From assembly GCA_000721275.1 (NCBI GenBank), contig JOFO01000027.1:1-64000 (forward strand): a stretch of 64,000 bases of DNA. Direction: 5' to 3'. Below are positions 33,777-42,349 of the stretch, piece after piece (position 1 is the first letter of the stretch; each line of letters begins with the position of its first letter). Below the pieces are notes generated by a model. The model searched no databases and had not been told where the DNA came from. It was given only the letters and a program-made list of their open reading frames with translations. The translations under genes were made by a program, and so were the position numbers. This DNA is from Microtetraspora glauca (GTDB lineage Bacteria > Actinomycetota > Actinomycetes > Streptomycetales > Streptomycetaceae).

Positions 33777-35609
33777 ATGAGCCTCACTCTGGAGCGCCCC
33801 ACCAAGGCGCCCGGAACCACCGCGACGCGGCCGCCCGAAAAGGGCGGCCGCCCCGGCCGGGCGAGATGGGTCTGGGGCTGGGCCTACAGCGGCGTCCTGT
33901 CCGTCGTCCTCGCCCTCGTGGTCCTGATCGGTTACCTGGCCGACGGCATCACGAGCGGCACGGTCGACTGGGGAGCCCTCCTCACGGACTCCGTCTGGAG
34001 CCCGGGGAACCTGGCCTTCGGCGGCCTGGCCATGATCTACGGATCGGCGGTCGTCTGCGTCCTGGCGCTCGTGCTCGCCGTACCCGTCGGCTGGGCGGCG
34101 GCCGTCGCCCTGTCCGAGTACCTGCCGCCCCGCCTCGCGAAGCCGCTGCGCCTGAGCATCGAACTCCTCGCGGCCGTTCCCTCCATCGTCTACGGCCTCA
34201 TCGGCATCATGGTGATCCGGCCGTTCGTCGCCGGACTGGGGAACGTGCCGGGCGGCGACAGCATCCTCGCCGCCGGCATCGTCCTCGCCGTGATGATCAT
34301 GCCGACGATCGTGGCGGTCAGCGTGGACGCCCTCGCCGCAGTACCCGGCCGCTACCGGGAGGCCGCGTACTCCCTCGGCCTCACCCGCCGGGAGGTCGTC
34401 CGCTCCGCCGTCCTGCCCCAGGCCCGTTCGGGCATGCGCGCCGGCGTCCTCCTTGGCCTGGCCCGGGCGCTCGGCGAGGCCATCGCGGTCTTCATGGTCA
34501 TCGGCCGCGCCGACGGGCGCCTCCCGGAGTCGTTCGGCGACTTCTTCTCCTCGCTCGTCCGCCCCGGCCAGACGCTCACCACCAAGCTCGCCGGCCCCGA
34601 ACCCATGCTCGCCGGCACCTCGGGCCCGTACTTCGCCGCCCTCTGCGGACTCGGCATCATCCTGCTGGCCCTCGTCGCCGCCGCCACCGTGTGGGGCACC
34701 CGCGGCACCTCGGCCCGGGTCCGGCGCGGACCGCGCGTCCGGCGGACCTCCGCATGGATGCGCGGCCCCAAGGACCGGCTGACCACGGCCGTCCGCTACG
34801 GCGCCCTGCTGCTGCCGACCGCCCTCCTGCTCGGCATGCTCGGCATCCTGCTGGCCCGCGGCGGCGCGGCCCTCAACCCGGCCTTCTGGTTCACCCCGTC
34901 CGCCGGCGCCGCCGACGGAGGCATCCGCGACCAGATCGTCGGCACACTCCTGCTGCTCGCGACCACGGCGCTGATCGCGCTGCCCCTCGGCTACGGAGCG
35001 GGCATCGTGATCGGCACCCGCGCCTCCGCCAAGACCTCCCGGATCCTGGAGACGCTGACCGTGGCGGTCGGCGGAACACCCACCATCCTGCTCGGCCTCG
35101 CCGGATACGTCCTCCTGTGCACGACCATGGGCTGGGGCCGTTCCTGGCTGGCCGGCGCCGTGGTCCTGGTGCCCGTCGTGGTCCCGGTCGTCGCCCTCAC
35201 CACCGCCGGCCGCGTGCGCGGCATGCCGGGCGAACTCACCGAGAGCGCGCTCGCACTGGGTCTGACTCGCTCGCAGTACATCCGCTCCGTGGTCATCCCC
35301 TACACCTGGCCGGCCACGCTCACCGGCCTACTGCTCGGCCTGGCCCGCGCGGCAGGCGAGACGGCGCCCCTGATCTTCACGGCCACCGTGTTCTTCGGGG
35401 CCCCCGCCCTCCCGACCGGCATCGTCAACGCACCGGTCCAGGCCCTGCCCACGCACATCTTCACCCTGTCGCAGGACTCCGGCGCCCCCGAGGCCATCGC
35501 CCAGGCGTGGGGCAGCGCCCTCGTCCTGGTCCTGATCACCGCCGGACTGCTCACCCTGGCCGTCTTCCTGCGCAACCGATTCGAAGGAGCACGACGTTGG
35601 ACAACGTGA
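33777..35609 (+). CDS. Fused PstC-PstA-like ABC permease
   Basis: A 610-residue permease with two halves, each of about six helices. Each half has an ABC permease EAA-type loop: AAYSLGLTRREVVRSAVLPQA in the first and ESALALGLTRSQYIRSVVIPY in the second, both written here only as landmarks. In most bacteria PstC and PstA are separate proteins, so this is a natural fusion forming the whole membrane channel. It starts 3 bp after the PstS-like stop and overlaps the ATPase start by 13 bases. Confidence 0.82.
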   Translation: MSLTLERPTKAPGTTATRPPEKGGRPGRARWVWGWAYSGVLSVVLALVVLIGYLADGITSGTVDWGALLTDSVWSPGNLAFGGLAMIYGSAVVCVLALVLAVPVGWAAAVALSEYLPPRLAKPLRLSIELLAAVPSIVYGLIGIMVIRPFVAGLGNVPGGDSILAAGIVLAVMIMPTIVAVSVDALAAVPGRYREAAYSLGLTRREVVRSAVLPQARSGMRAGVLLGLARALGEAIAVFMVIGRADGRLPESFGDFFSSLVRPGQTLTTKLAGPEPMLAGTSGPYFAALCGLGIILLALVAAATVWGTRGTSARVRRGPRVRRTSAWMRGPKDRLTTAVRYGALLLPTALLLGMLGILLARGGAALNPAFWFTPSAGAADGGIRDQIVGTLLLLATTALIALPLGYGAGIVIGTRASAKTSRILETLTVAVGGTPTILLGLAGYVLLCTTMGWGRSWLAGAVVLVPVVVPVVALTTAGRVRGMPGELTESALALGLTRSQYIRSVVIPYTWPATLTGLLLGLARAAGETAPLIFTATVFFGAPALPTGIVNAPVQALPTHIFTLSQDSGAPEAIAQAWGSALVLVLITAGLLTLAVFLRNRFEGARRWTT

Positions 35610-36307
35610 AGACGGGGAACGCGCACCCGCAGAACGTGATCGCCGTCCGCGATCTGCGCGTCCTCGACGGAAAGAAGACCCTGGTCGGCCCGGTCACCTT
35701 CGAGCTGCCCGCCGGCTCCACCACCGGCCTGTGCGGCCCGTCGGGCGCCGGAAAGTCCACGGTGCTGCGCGCCCTGGTCGACCTCCTCCCGCACGGCCTG
35801 CGCCGCGACGGCGAGGTGGACGTGCAGGGACGCACGATCTGCTGCGGCAAGGGGGACGCGTCACTGCGGAGCACCGTCGTCCTGGTGCCGCAGACGCCGG
35901 TGGTCTTCGGCGGAAGCATCATGGACAACGCCCTGTTCGGCCTGCGCCACCTGGTCCGCGCCTCCCGTACGGAGATGCGGGACCGGATGGAGAAGGCGCT
36001 GCGGGAGTCGGGCCTGTGGAACGAGGTCCGCGACCGGCTCGACACCCCGGCGCAGTCGCTCTCCAACGGCCAGCGCCAGCGCCTGTGCCTCGCCCGGGCC
36101 CTCGCTCTGGAGCCGGCGGCGCTCCTGCTCGACGAGCCGACCAGCGCCCTGGACGAGCGAAGCCGGGACACGGTCGAGGAGTCGGTGGCGGCGCTGCGCG
36201 GGAACCGTACGGTCCTTCTCGTGTCGCACGACCCGGGCCAGGTGGAACGACTCTGCGACCGCACGGTCCGCCTGGAGCTCCCGGAGACGGCCGCTCTGGT
36301 CTCCTGA
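35597..36307 (+). CDS. PstB-like ABC ATPase
   Basis: A 236-residue ABC ATPase from TTG 35597, overlapping the permease gene. Walker A is GPSGAGKST, the Q-loop VPQTP, the signature LSNGQRQRL (family LSGGQ), Walker B LLLDEPTSALD and the H-loop SHD. It energises the PstSCA-like importer. The TTG start, preceded by GAAGGAG, keeps it translationally coupled. A strong convergent terminator follows. Confidence 0.82.
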   Translation: MDNVKTGNAHPQNVIAVRDLRVLDGKKTLVGPVTFELPAGSTTGLCGPSGAGKSTVLRALVDLLPHGLRRDGEVDVQGRTICCGKGDASLRSTVVLVPQTPVVFGGSIMDNALFGLRHLVRASRTEMRDRMEKALRESGLWNEVRDRLDTPAQSLSNGQRQRLCLARALALEPAALLLDEPTSALDERSRDTVEESVAALRGNRTVLLVSHDPGQVERLCDRTVRLELPETAALVS

Positions 36308-36324
36308 CCCCCCGCCAGCGTGAA

Positions 36325-36369
36325 CCGGGCCCGTTCCGTCGTGAAGGAAGCACGACGGAACGGGCCCGG
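36325..36369. terminator. Strong convergent terminator
   Basis: Arms CCGGGCCCGTTCCGTCGTG and its complement with a 7-base loop, followed by CGTCTTTTC on the + strand. It ends the Pst-like operon (+) and the thioredoxin reductase unit (-). Confidence 0.85.
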
Positions 36370-36376
36370 CGTCTTT

Positions 36377-37378
36377 TCAGCCCGCGCTGACGAGCGCGGT
36401 CCCGGTGGCCGGCTCGGCGTCCCGGAGGGCCGCGAGGTACCGCTCGGCGTCGAGGGCGGCGGCGCAGCCGGAGCCCGCGGCCGTGATGGCCTGGCGGTAG
36501 GTGTGGTCGACGACGTCGCCGGCGCCGAAGACGCCCGGCAGACTCGTACGGGTCGAGGGGGCCTCGGTCTTCAGGTAGCCCTCGTCGTCGAGTTCGAGCT
36601 GGTCGGCGAAGAGCTCGGTGCGCGGGTCGTGGCCGATGGCGATGAACAGGCCGGTCGCGTCCAGCTCACGGGTCTCGTCCGTGAGGACATCGCGCAGGAC
36701 GACGCCGGACAGCATGCCGTTCGTCTCCTTGATCTCGGCGACCTCGCTGTCGAAGGCGAAGGAGATCTTGTCGTCCGCGAAGGCCCGGCTCTGCATGGCC
36801 TTGGAGGCGCGCAAGGTCGAGCGGCGGTGGACAACGGTGACCGAGCGGGCGAAGCGGGTGAGGAAGGTGGCCTCCTCCATGGCGGTGTCGCCGCCGCCGA
36901 CCACGACGATGTCGCGGTCGCGGAAGAAGAAGCCGTCACAGGTGGCGCACCAGGAGACACCGCGTCCGGACAGCTCGTCCTCCTTGGGAAGGCCGAGCTT
37001 GCGGTAGCCGGAGCCGGTGGCGACGATCACGGCCTTGGCGCGGTGGACGGTGCCGGCGGAGTCGGTGAGGAGCTTGATGTCACCGGTCAGGTCGACGGAG
37101 ACGATGTCGTCATCGATCATCTCGGCGCCGAACCGCTCGGCCTGGGCCCGCATGTTGTCCATGAGGTCCGGGCCGTTGATACCGGTGGGGAAGCCGGGAA
37201 AGTTCTCAACCTCGGTGGTCGTGGTGAGCGAGCCGCCGACGAATATGGAGCTGCCGAAGAGAAGCGGCTTCAGCTGGGCACGGGCGGTGTAGAGCGCGGC
37301 GGTGTACCCGGCGGGGCCGGAGCCGATGATGATGACCTCGCGGACGTCGTTCTCGGCGCCGGTCGTGGTGGTCGTCAT
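36377..37378 (-). CDS. trxB: Thioredoxin reductase of the arsenic operon
   Basis: A 333-residue flavoprotein with the FAD motif IIIGSGPAGYTAALY, the redox-active WCATCDG and the NADPH motif VVVVGGGDTAMEEATFL. It lies 7 bp downstream of arsC on the same strand. In actinobacteria ArsC enzymes are often regenerated by thioredoxin or mycothiol systems, and a dedicated TrxB next to arsC supplies electrons for arsenate reduction. No thioredoxin gene is adjacent, so a genomic thioredoxin must link the two. Confidence 0.88.
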   Translation of the reverse strand: MTTTTTGAENDVREVIIIGSGPAGYTAALYTARAQLKPLLFGSSIFVGGSLTTTTEVENFPGFPTGINGPDLMDNMRAQAERFGAEMIDDDIVSVDLTGDIKLLTDSAGTVHRAKAVIVATGSGYRKLGLPKEDELSGRGVSWCATCDGFFFRDRDIVVVGGGDTAMEEATFLTRFARSVTVVHRRSTLRASKAMQSRAFADDKISFAFDSEVAEIKETNGMLSGVVLRDVLTDETRELDATGLFIAIGHDPRTELFADQLELDDEGYLKTEAPSTRTSLPGVFGAGDVVDHTYRQAITAAGSGCAAALDAERYLAALRDAEPATGTALVSAG

Positions 37379-37385
37379 GGTGAGG

Positions 37386-37817
37386 TCAGTTCTCCTGCTT
37401 CTCGGCGTTCTTGGAGTCGATCTCTGCGATGAGGCCCTCAATGAGCCCCTTGATCTCGTCCCGGATGGGACGGACGGCCTCGACCCCCTGGCCGGCCGGG
37501 TCCTCCAGGACCCAGTCGAGGTAGGTCTTGCCGGGGTAGTACGGGCAGGCGTCGCCGCAGCCCATGGTGATGATGTAGTCCGACGCCTGCGCGGCCTCGA
37601 CGGTGAGGACCTTCGGCTTCTGGTCGGAGATGTCGATGCCGAGCTCGGCCATGGCGGCGACGGCGGCCGGGTTGACCTGGTCACCGGGGAGGGAGCCGGC
37701 GGACCGGACCTCCACCCGGTCGCCCGCGAGGTGCCGGAGGAATCCGGCGGCCATCTGGGAGCGGCCGGCGTTGTGGACGCAGACGAACAGCACGGACGCG
37801 AGCGGGGACTCGGACAT
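37386..37817 (-). CDS. arsC: Arsenate reductase, low-molecular-weight phosphatase type
   Basis: A 143-residue protein from ATG 37817 (an in-frame ATG at 37832 would add five residues). The P-loop CVHNAGRSQMAAGFL is near the N-terminus and redox cysteines are in MGCGDACP near residue 85-90, as in thioredoxin-coupled ArsC. It reduces As(V) to As(III) for export by ACR3. Downstream trxB is in the same operon. The promoter is shared divergently with arsR and acr3 and has two operator-like repeats. Confidence 0.9.
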   Translation of the reverse strand: MSESPLASVLFVCVHNAGRSQMAAGFLRHLAGDRVEVRSAGSLPGDQVNPAAVAAMAELGIDISDQKPKVLTVEAAQASDYIITMGCGDACPYYPGKTYLDWVLEDPAGQGVEAVRPIRDEIKGLIEGLIAEIDSKNAEKQEN

Positions 37818-37842
37818 CGGTTCTTCCTTCACAGCAGGCAGC

Positions 37843-37903
37843 TATCAGCCCGGGCTGGCATCAGCCCTCAATGATGTGAGAGTATCAGCCCATGCTGACG
37901 TCA
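37843..37903. promoter_or_regulatory. Paired operators between arsC and arsR-acr3
   Basis: TATCAGCCCGGGCTGGCATCA (37843) and TATCAGCCCATGCTGACGTCA (37883) are two copies of a TATCAGCCC-type dyad 40 bp apart. The second covers the ATG of arsR (37892). It is distinct from the CATAGA operator family, so this is a separate regulatory circuit. Confidence 0.65.
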
Positions 37904-38200
37904 GTCGACACTGAGCTGATGCGGGTCCTGGCCGACCCGCTCAGGTTCCAGATCGTGACCCTGCTGGCCCGCGAGACCCTGTGCACCACGCACCTGGTGG
38001 AGGAGACGGGAGCAAGACAGACCAACCTCTCCAACCACCTCAAGGTCCTGCGCGAGGCGGGGGTCGTGGAGACCGAGCCCTGCGGCCGGTTCACGTACTA
38101 CCGACTGAAGCCCGAGGTCCTCGACACGCTCGCCGGCGGGTTCGCCGGCCTCGCCGCCACCGCCCGCGCCCACGCCGACTCCAAGAGGTCCTGCCCGTGA
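37892..38200 (+). CDS. arsR: ArsR-family repressor of the acr3 operon
   Basis: A 102-residue repressor that lacks the ELCVCDL motif. Its winged helix reads VLADPLRFQIVTLLARETLCTTHLVEETGARQTNLSNHLKVL, of which LCTTHLVEETGARQTNLSNH is the sensor/recognition segment. Other Cys residues (VETEPCGRF and SKRSCP at the end) are placed as in actinobacterial ArsR types that use C-terminal thiols. The stop overlaps the GTG of the acr3 gene. It controls arsC-trxB and acr3 through the TATCAGCCC sites. Confidence 0.85.
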   Translation: MLTSVDTELMRVLADPLRFQIVTLLARETLCTTHLVEETGARQTNLSNHLKVLREAGVVETEPCGRFTYYRLKPEVLDTLAGGFAGLAATARAHADSKRSCP

Positions 38201-39282
38201 CCCCCGCCGCCCCTGCCGCCACCGCCGAGGAGACCTCGGTCGTCGCGAAGCTGTCGACGCTCGACCGCTTCCTCGCCGTCTGGATCCTCCTCGCCATGGG
38301 CCTCGGCCTCGGTCTGGGGCGCCTGATCCCCGGCCTGAACGACGCCCTCGCGAAGGTCGAGATCGGCGGCATCTCGCTCCCGATCGCGGTCGGCCTGCTG
38401 GTCATGATGTACCCGGTCCTCGCGAAGGTCCGCTACGACAAGCTCGACGCCGTCACCGGCGACAAGAAGCTCATGGTGTCGTCACTGGTCGTCAACTGGG
38501 TCCTGGGCCCGGCGGTGATGTTCGCGCTCGCGTGGATCTTCCTGCCGGACCTGCCCGAGTACCGCACCGGCCTGATCATCGTCGGCCTCGCCCGCTGCAT
38601 CGCCATGGTCATCATCTGGAACGACCTCGCCTGCGGCGACCGCGAGGCCGCCGCCGTCCTCGTCGCCCTGAACAGCGTCTTCCAGGTCCTCGCCTTCGGC
38701 CTGCTGGGCTGGTTCTACCTCGCCATCCTCCCCGGCTGGCTGGGCCTGGGCGAGGGCGAGACCCTCGACATCTCGATGGGGAAGATCGCGCTGAACGTCG
38801 TCATCTTCCTCGGCGTCCCGCTCCTCGCCGGCTTCCTGACCCGCCGCATCGGCGAGAAGAAGCTGGGCCGCGAGTCCTACGAGCAGAAGTTCCTGCCGAA
38901 GATCGGCCCCTGGGCCCTCTACGGCCTGCTCTTCACGATCGTGATCCTCTTCGCCCTCCAGGGAAAGACGATCACCTCGCAGCCCCTCGACGTCGCCCGC
39001 ATCGCGCTCCCCCTCCTCGTCTACTTCGCGATCATGTGGTTCGGCACCTTCGCCCTCGGCAAGGCCATCGGCCTGCACTACGACCGCACCGCCACCCTCG
39101 CCTTCACCGCCGCCGGCAACAACTTCGAGCTCGCCATCGCCGTCGCCATCGCCACCTTCGGCGTCACCAGCGGCCAGGCACTCTCCGGAGTGGTCGGCCC
39201 GCTGATCGAGGTCCCGGTCCTCGTCGCTCTGGTGTACGTGTCGCTGGCCTGGCGCAGGAAGTTCGCCCTGGCCCAGCAGTAG
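38197..39282 (+). CDS. acr3: ACR3-type arsenite efflux permease
   Basis: A 361-residue protein from GTG 38197, overlapping arsR by four bases. It has ten hydrophobic helices. The conserved ARCIAMVIIWNDLACGD segment carries the essential transport cysteine, and AGNNFELAIAVAIATFG is in the C-terminal half. It exports As(III) produced by ArsC across the cytoplasmic membrane using the proton gradient. Confidence 0.9.
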   Translation: MTPAAPAATAEETSVVAKLSTLDRFLAVWILLAMGLGLGLGRLIPGLNDALAKVEIGGISLPIAVGLLVMMYPVLAKVRYDKLDAVTGDKKLMVSSLVVNWVLGPAVMFALAWIFLPDLPEYRTGLIIVGLARCIAMVIIWNDLACGDREAAAVLVALNSVFQVLAFGLLGWFYLAILPGWLGLGEGETLDISMGKIALNVVIFLGVPLLAGFLTRRIGEKKLGRESYEQKFLPKIGPWALYGLLFTIVILFALQGKTITSQPLDVARIALPLLVYFAIMWFGTFALGKAIGLHYDRTATLAFTAAGNNFELAIAVAIATFGVTSGQALSGVVGPLIEVPVLVALVYVSLAWRRKFALAQQ

Positions 39283-39365
39283 GCACAGTCCCGCGTCACC
39301 ACCGAGGTGCCCCGTCCCGCAACCGCGCGGGCCGGGGCACCGCCGCCGAGAAGGGAAACCCGGGC

Positions 39366-40433
39366 ATGACTCAGCACGAGGCCGTCGACGTCGTCGTCAT
39401 CGGCGGCGGCCAGGCGGGCCTCGCCGCCGGCTACCACCTGCGCCGGGCCGGCCTCGACTTCGTGGTCCTGGACGCCGGTACGGCCCCCGGCGGGGCCTGG
39501 CGGCACACCTGGGACTCCCTGCACCTCTTCTCCCCCGCCGCGTACTCCTCCCTCCCCGGCCGCCCGATGCCCCCGCAGCCGGGCGAGACGTACCCGGACG
39601 CGGCCCACGTCGTCGCGTACCTCACCGCTTACGAACAGCGCTACGCCCTGCCGGTCCACCGCCCCGTGCGCGTCGCGGGCGTCCACCGGGACGGCGCGCG
39701 CCTCCGGGTCGAGACCGACTCCGGTACGTGGCGGGCCCGCGCGGTCGTCAGCGCCACCGGCACCTGGTCCCGCCCCTTCGTCCCGGCCGTCCCCGGCCGT
39801 ACGGAGTTCCGGGGCGCCCAGCTCCACACGGTGGAGTACCGGCGGCCGTCCGACTTCGCCGGGCGGAAGGTGGTCGTGGTAGGCGGCGGCAACTCCGGCG
39901 CCCAGATCGCCGCCGACCTCGCGTACGAGTCCGACCTCACCTGGGTCACCCTCCGCGAGCCCCGCTACCTCGCCGACGACATCGACGGCCGCGCCCTCTT
40001 CGACCACGCCACCGCCCGCCGCCGCGCCCTCGACGAAGGCCGCACCGACACCGGCGGCGTCGCCTCCCTCGGCGACATCGTCGCCGTCCCCCCAGTCCGT
40101 GCCGCCCGCGACGCCGGACTCCTCAAGGCCCAGCCGATGTTCACCCGCCTCACACCGACCGGCGTGGAATGGCCCGACGGCACGAGGACGGACGCCGACG
40201 CGGTCATCTGGTGCACGGGCTTCCGCCCCGCCCTCTCCCACCTCGCCCCGCTCGGCCTGCGCGGCCCCCGAGGCCACATCCCCACCACCGGCACCCAGGC
40301 CCTGGGCGAACCCCGCCTCCACCTCCTCGGCTACGGCGACTGGACCGGCCCCGCCTCCGCCACCCTCATCGGCGTCGGCCGCCCCGCCCGCGACGCGGCC
40401 CGCGCGATCGCCGAACTCCTCAGGGTGAGGTGA
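39366..40433 (+). CDS. arsO: ArsO-type flavin-dependent monooxygenase
   Basis: A 355-residue protein. The FAD motif VVVIGGGQAGLAAGYHL is at the N-terminus, GGAWRHTWDSLHLFSPAAYS follows, then the NADPH motif VVVVGGGNSGAQIAADL. It sits 83 bp downstream of acr3 with its own ribosome site (GAAGGG). Together with the paralogue at 18336-19391 it makes two ArsO-like oxygenases in one island. Oxidation of trivalent arsenicals before export, or a tailoring step on the arsenical product, are both possible. Confidence 0.75.
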   Translation: MTQHEAVDVVVIGGGQAGLAAGYHLRRAGLDFVVLDAGTAPGGAWRHTWDSLHLFSPAAYSSLPGRPMPPQPGETYPDAAHVVAYLTAYEQRYALPVHRPVRVAGVHRDGARLRVETDSGTWRARAVVSATGTWSRPFVPAVPGRTEFRGAQLHTVEYRRPSDFAGRKVVVVGGGNSGAQIAADLAYESDLTWVTLREPRYLADDIDGRALFDHATARRRALDEGRTDTGGVASLGDIVAVPPVRAARDAGLLKAQPMFTRLTPTGVEWPDGTRTDADAVIWCTGFRPALSHLAPLGLRGPRGHIPTTGTQALGEPRLHLLGYGDWTGPASATLIGVGRPARDAARAIAELLRVR

Positions 40434-40484
40434 CCGGCCCGCCTACGGAGAGGCTCAGGTCCCGCCCAGAATGTCGCGCCGACG

Positions 40485-41300
40485 TCAGTCATGGCGGGCG
40501 AGCTTCACCGAGGAGACCAGAAGGATGACGGCCAGGAGAGGGATGAGCACCAGATCGGGAAAGACGCCGAGAAGCAGACCACCCAGGACCGCTCCGGCGA
40601 CCGAGCCGGCTGCCATGACCACGGTGAACCGGAGGTTCGCACCGAGCACGGCGAAACTTCCGTCGCGGCTGTAGCGGGCGAACGCGACCAGCATCGTCGG
40701 AAGCGAGACCAGCAGCGACAGGCTGCCGGCCGTCTTGATGTCCTCCCCGAACAGCAGGACGATCGTCGGGATCAGCAGCTCGCCCCCGGCGACGCCCATG
40801 ATCGCGGCGACCACCCCGATGCCGAACCCCGCGACCACGCCGGCGGGGATCTGTTCCCAGGGAGGCAGGCCGAGCGTGCCGAAGGCGGTGGTGTGGGCGA
40901 GCACCAGGGCGGCGGCCATGAGCACCATCAGCGCCGCCAGCACCTTGTAGAGCGTCGCGGTACGCATCCGCACCGCCCAGGACGCACCCGCCCACGCCCC
41001 GAGGAGGCTACCGGCCAGCAGGTTCACCGCGACGGGCCATCGCGCGGCCACGTCGGCGACCGGCACGGCGACGAGCCGGGCGGGCAGGGCGACCAGGACC
41101 ACGACCAGGCTCATCGCCTTGTTCAGAATGACGGCCGAGAGCGCGGCGAACCCGAAGAGCCCGATCAGTAGTGGCAGACGGAACTCGGCACCGCCCAGTC
41201 CGATCATGCCGCCCAGCACCCCGATGGCCGCCCCCGCGCCGAACACCACGGATGTCACACGCGTCGTACGAGGGGGAGCAGCAGTCCGGTCGGAAGCCAT
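40485..41300 (-). CDS. TauE/SafE-type membrane exporter
   Basis: A 271-residue protein with eight hydrophobic helices and the TSUP family repeats: GVLGGMIGLGGAEFRLPLL in the first half and VAAIMGVAGGELLIPTIVLLF in the second. The ATG at 41300 is chosen over 41321 because the earlier residues lack conservation. Family members move sulfonates, sulfite or organic anions. Its place between arsO and arsN makes export of an organoarsenical anion plausible. Confidence 0.75.
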   Translation of the reverse strand: MASDRTAAPPRTTRVTSVVFGAGAAIGVLGGMIGLGGAEFRLPLLIGLFGFAALSAVILNKAMSLVVVLVALPARLVAVPVADVAARWPVAVNLLAGSLLGAWAGASWAVRMRTATLYKVLAALMVLMAAALVLAHTTAFGTLGLPPWEQIPAGVVAGFGIGVVAAIMGVAGGELLIPTIVLLFGEDIKTAGSLSLLVSLPTMLVAFARYSRDGSFAVLGANLRFTVVMAAGSVAGAVLGGLLLGVFPDLVLIPLLAVILLVSSVKLARHD

Positions 41301-41467
41301 GTCCCGCATCCTCGCGTGCACCGAGGTCTGGCCGCTACGTCAGGTGTAAGCCTTCGGGGAAAGACACCGCAGGTGAGCCGATTATTCGTCCGGACCTCCC
41401 ATCCCTGACCTCCTATACCACCTCGGCAAAGGCACGGCGTGGTCCGGAGCATCGCCGGGTTCCTGCG

Positions 41468-41968
41468 TCAACCGACGACCTGGCTGCGGCGCTCCAGCAG
41501 CACCGTGTCCCGCCACCGGCCATGATGGCGTCCGACGCGCTCGCGCCTGCCGATCACGCGGAAGCCCGCACGCTTGTGCAAAGCGAGGCTCGCCGTGTTC
41601 TCCGGGAAGATCCCGGACTGGATCGTCCAGATCCCGGCGGCCTCGGTGGAATCGACCAGGACCTTCAGGAGCCCGCCGGCGACTCCGCGCCCGCGGGCTT
41701 CGGGGTGGACGTACACCGAATGCTCAACCACCCCTGCGTACACGCACCGGTCAGAGACGGCGGAGGCGGCAATCCAGCCGAGCACGCGGCCGGCCTCGCC
41801 GAGGGCGACGAAGCGGTGCTCGGGCAGCCTGGACGCGTCGAACGCCTCCCACGTGGGGGCCGTGGTTTCGAAGGTGGCGTCGCCCTCCTCGATTCCGGCC
41901 TGGTAGATGGCGAGGACCTGCTCGGCATGGTCGGCGGTCGTCGGAACCATCGCGAAGTCAGCACCCAT
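41468..41968 (-). CDS. arsN1: GNAT acetyltransferase of ArsN1/phosphinothricin-acetyltransferase type
   Basis: A 166-residue GNAT. It has the PAT-family entry YQAGIEEGDATFETTAPTWE, the acetyl-CoA loop PEARGRGVAGGLLKVLVD and the C-terminal ENTASLALHKRAGFRVIGRRE plus GRWRDTVLLERR. PAT and ArsN1 proteins acetylate the amino group of phosphinothricin or arsinothricin. The gene overlaps an arsR gene by 11 bases, so it is arsenic-regulated. It would protect against an organoarsenical amino acid. That could be an external toxin or the product of this island. Confidence 0.8.
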   Translation of the reverse strand: MGADFAMVPTTADHAEQVLAIYQAGIEEGDATFETTAPTWEAFDASRLPEHRFVALGEAGRVLGWIAASAVSDRCVYAGVVEHSVYVHPEARGRGVAGGLLKVLVDSTEAAGIWTIQSGIFPENTASLALHKRAGFRVIGRRERVGRHHGRWRDTVLLERRSQVVG

Positions 41969-42281
41969 CGGGCGCCTCCTCTCCCATGATCGACCGGACC
42001 GCGCGCGGGAACACCGACAGGCAGGTGCGGTTCACGGCGTACAGGGTCGAGGTGCCTTGCTTCTCGGGCAGAACGAAGCGGACCTCGGCCAGGATCTTCA
42101 GATGGTGGGAGACGGTCGACTGGCCGACCTCCACCCGGTCCACCAGCTCGCCCACGGTCATCGGCCGGCCCGCCCCGGCAAGCAGGTGCAGGAGCCGTAC
42201 GCGGGTGGGGTCCGCGAGCGCGCGGAACCAAGTGGCGTACGTGTGGGCCTGCTCGTCGGTGATCGATCCAGTGCTCTTCAT
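41958..42281 (-). CDS. arsR: ArsR/SmtB-type repressor of arsN
   Basis: A 107-residue winged-helix repressor (RALADPTRVRLLHLLAGAGR, then VGQSTVSHHLKILAEVRFV). It lacks the Cys-x-Cys on the recognition helix. The only cysteines are near the C-terminus (NRTCLSVF and a terminal Cys), so its sensing site differs from the other regulators here. Upstream, ATCGACGATATTCGATAATAG (42288 on) is a probable operator. The stop overlaps arsN1. Confidence 0.8.
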   Translation of the reverse strand: MKSTGSITDEQAHTYATWFRALADPTRVRLLHLLAGAGRPMTVGELVDRVEVGQSTVSHHLKILAEVRFVLPEKQGTSTLYAVNRTCLSVFPRAVRSIMGEEAPDGC

Positions 42282-42349
42282 CGATCATCGACGATATTCG
42301 ATAATAGAGAGCTTGGCCAGAGCTGCGACGCCTGCGAAGATCGCCCGCC

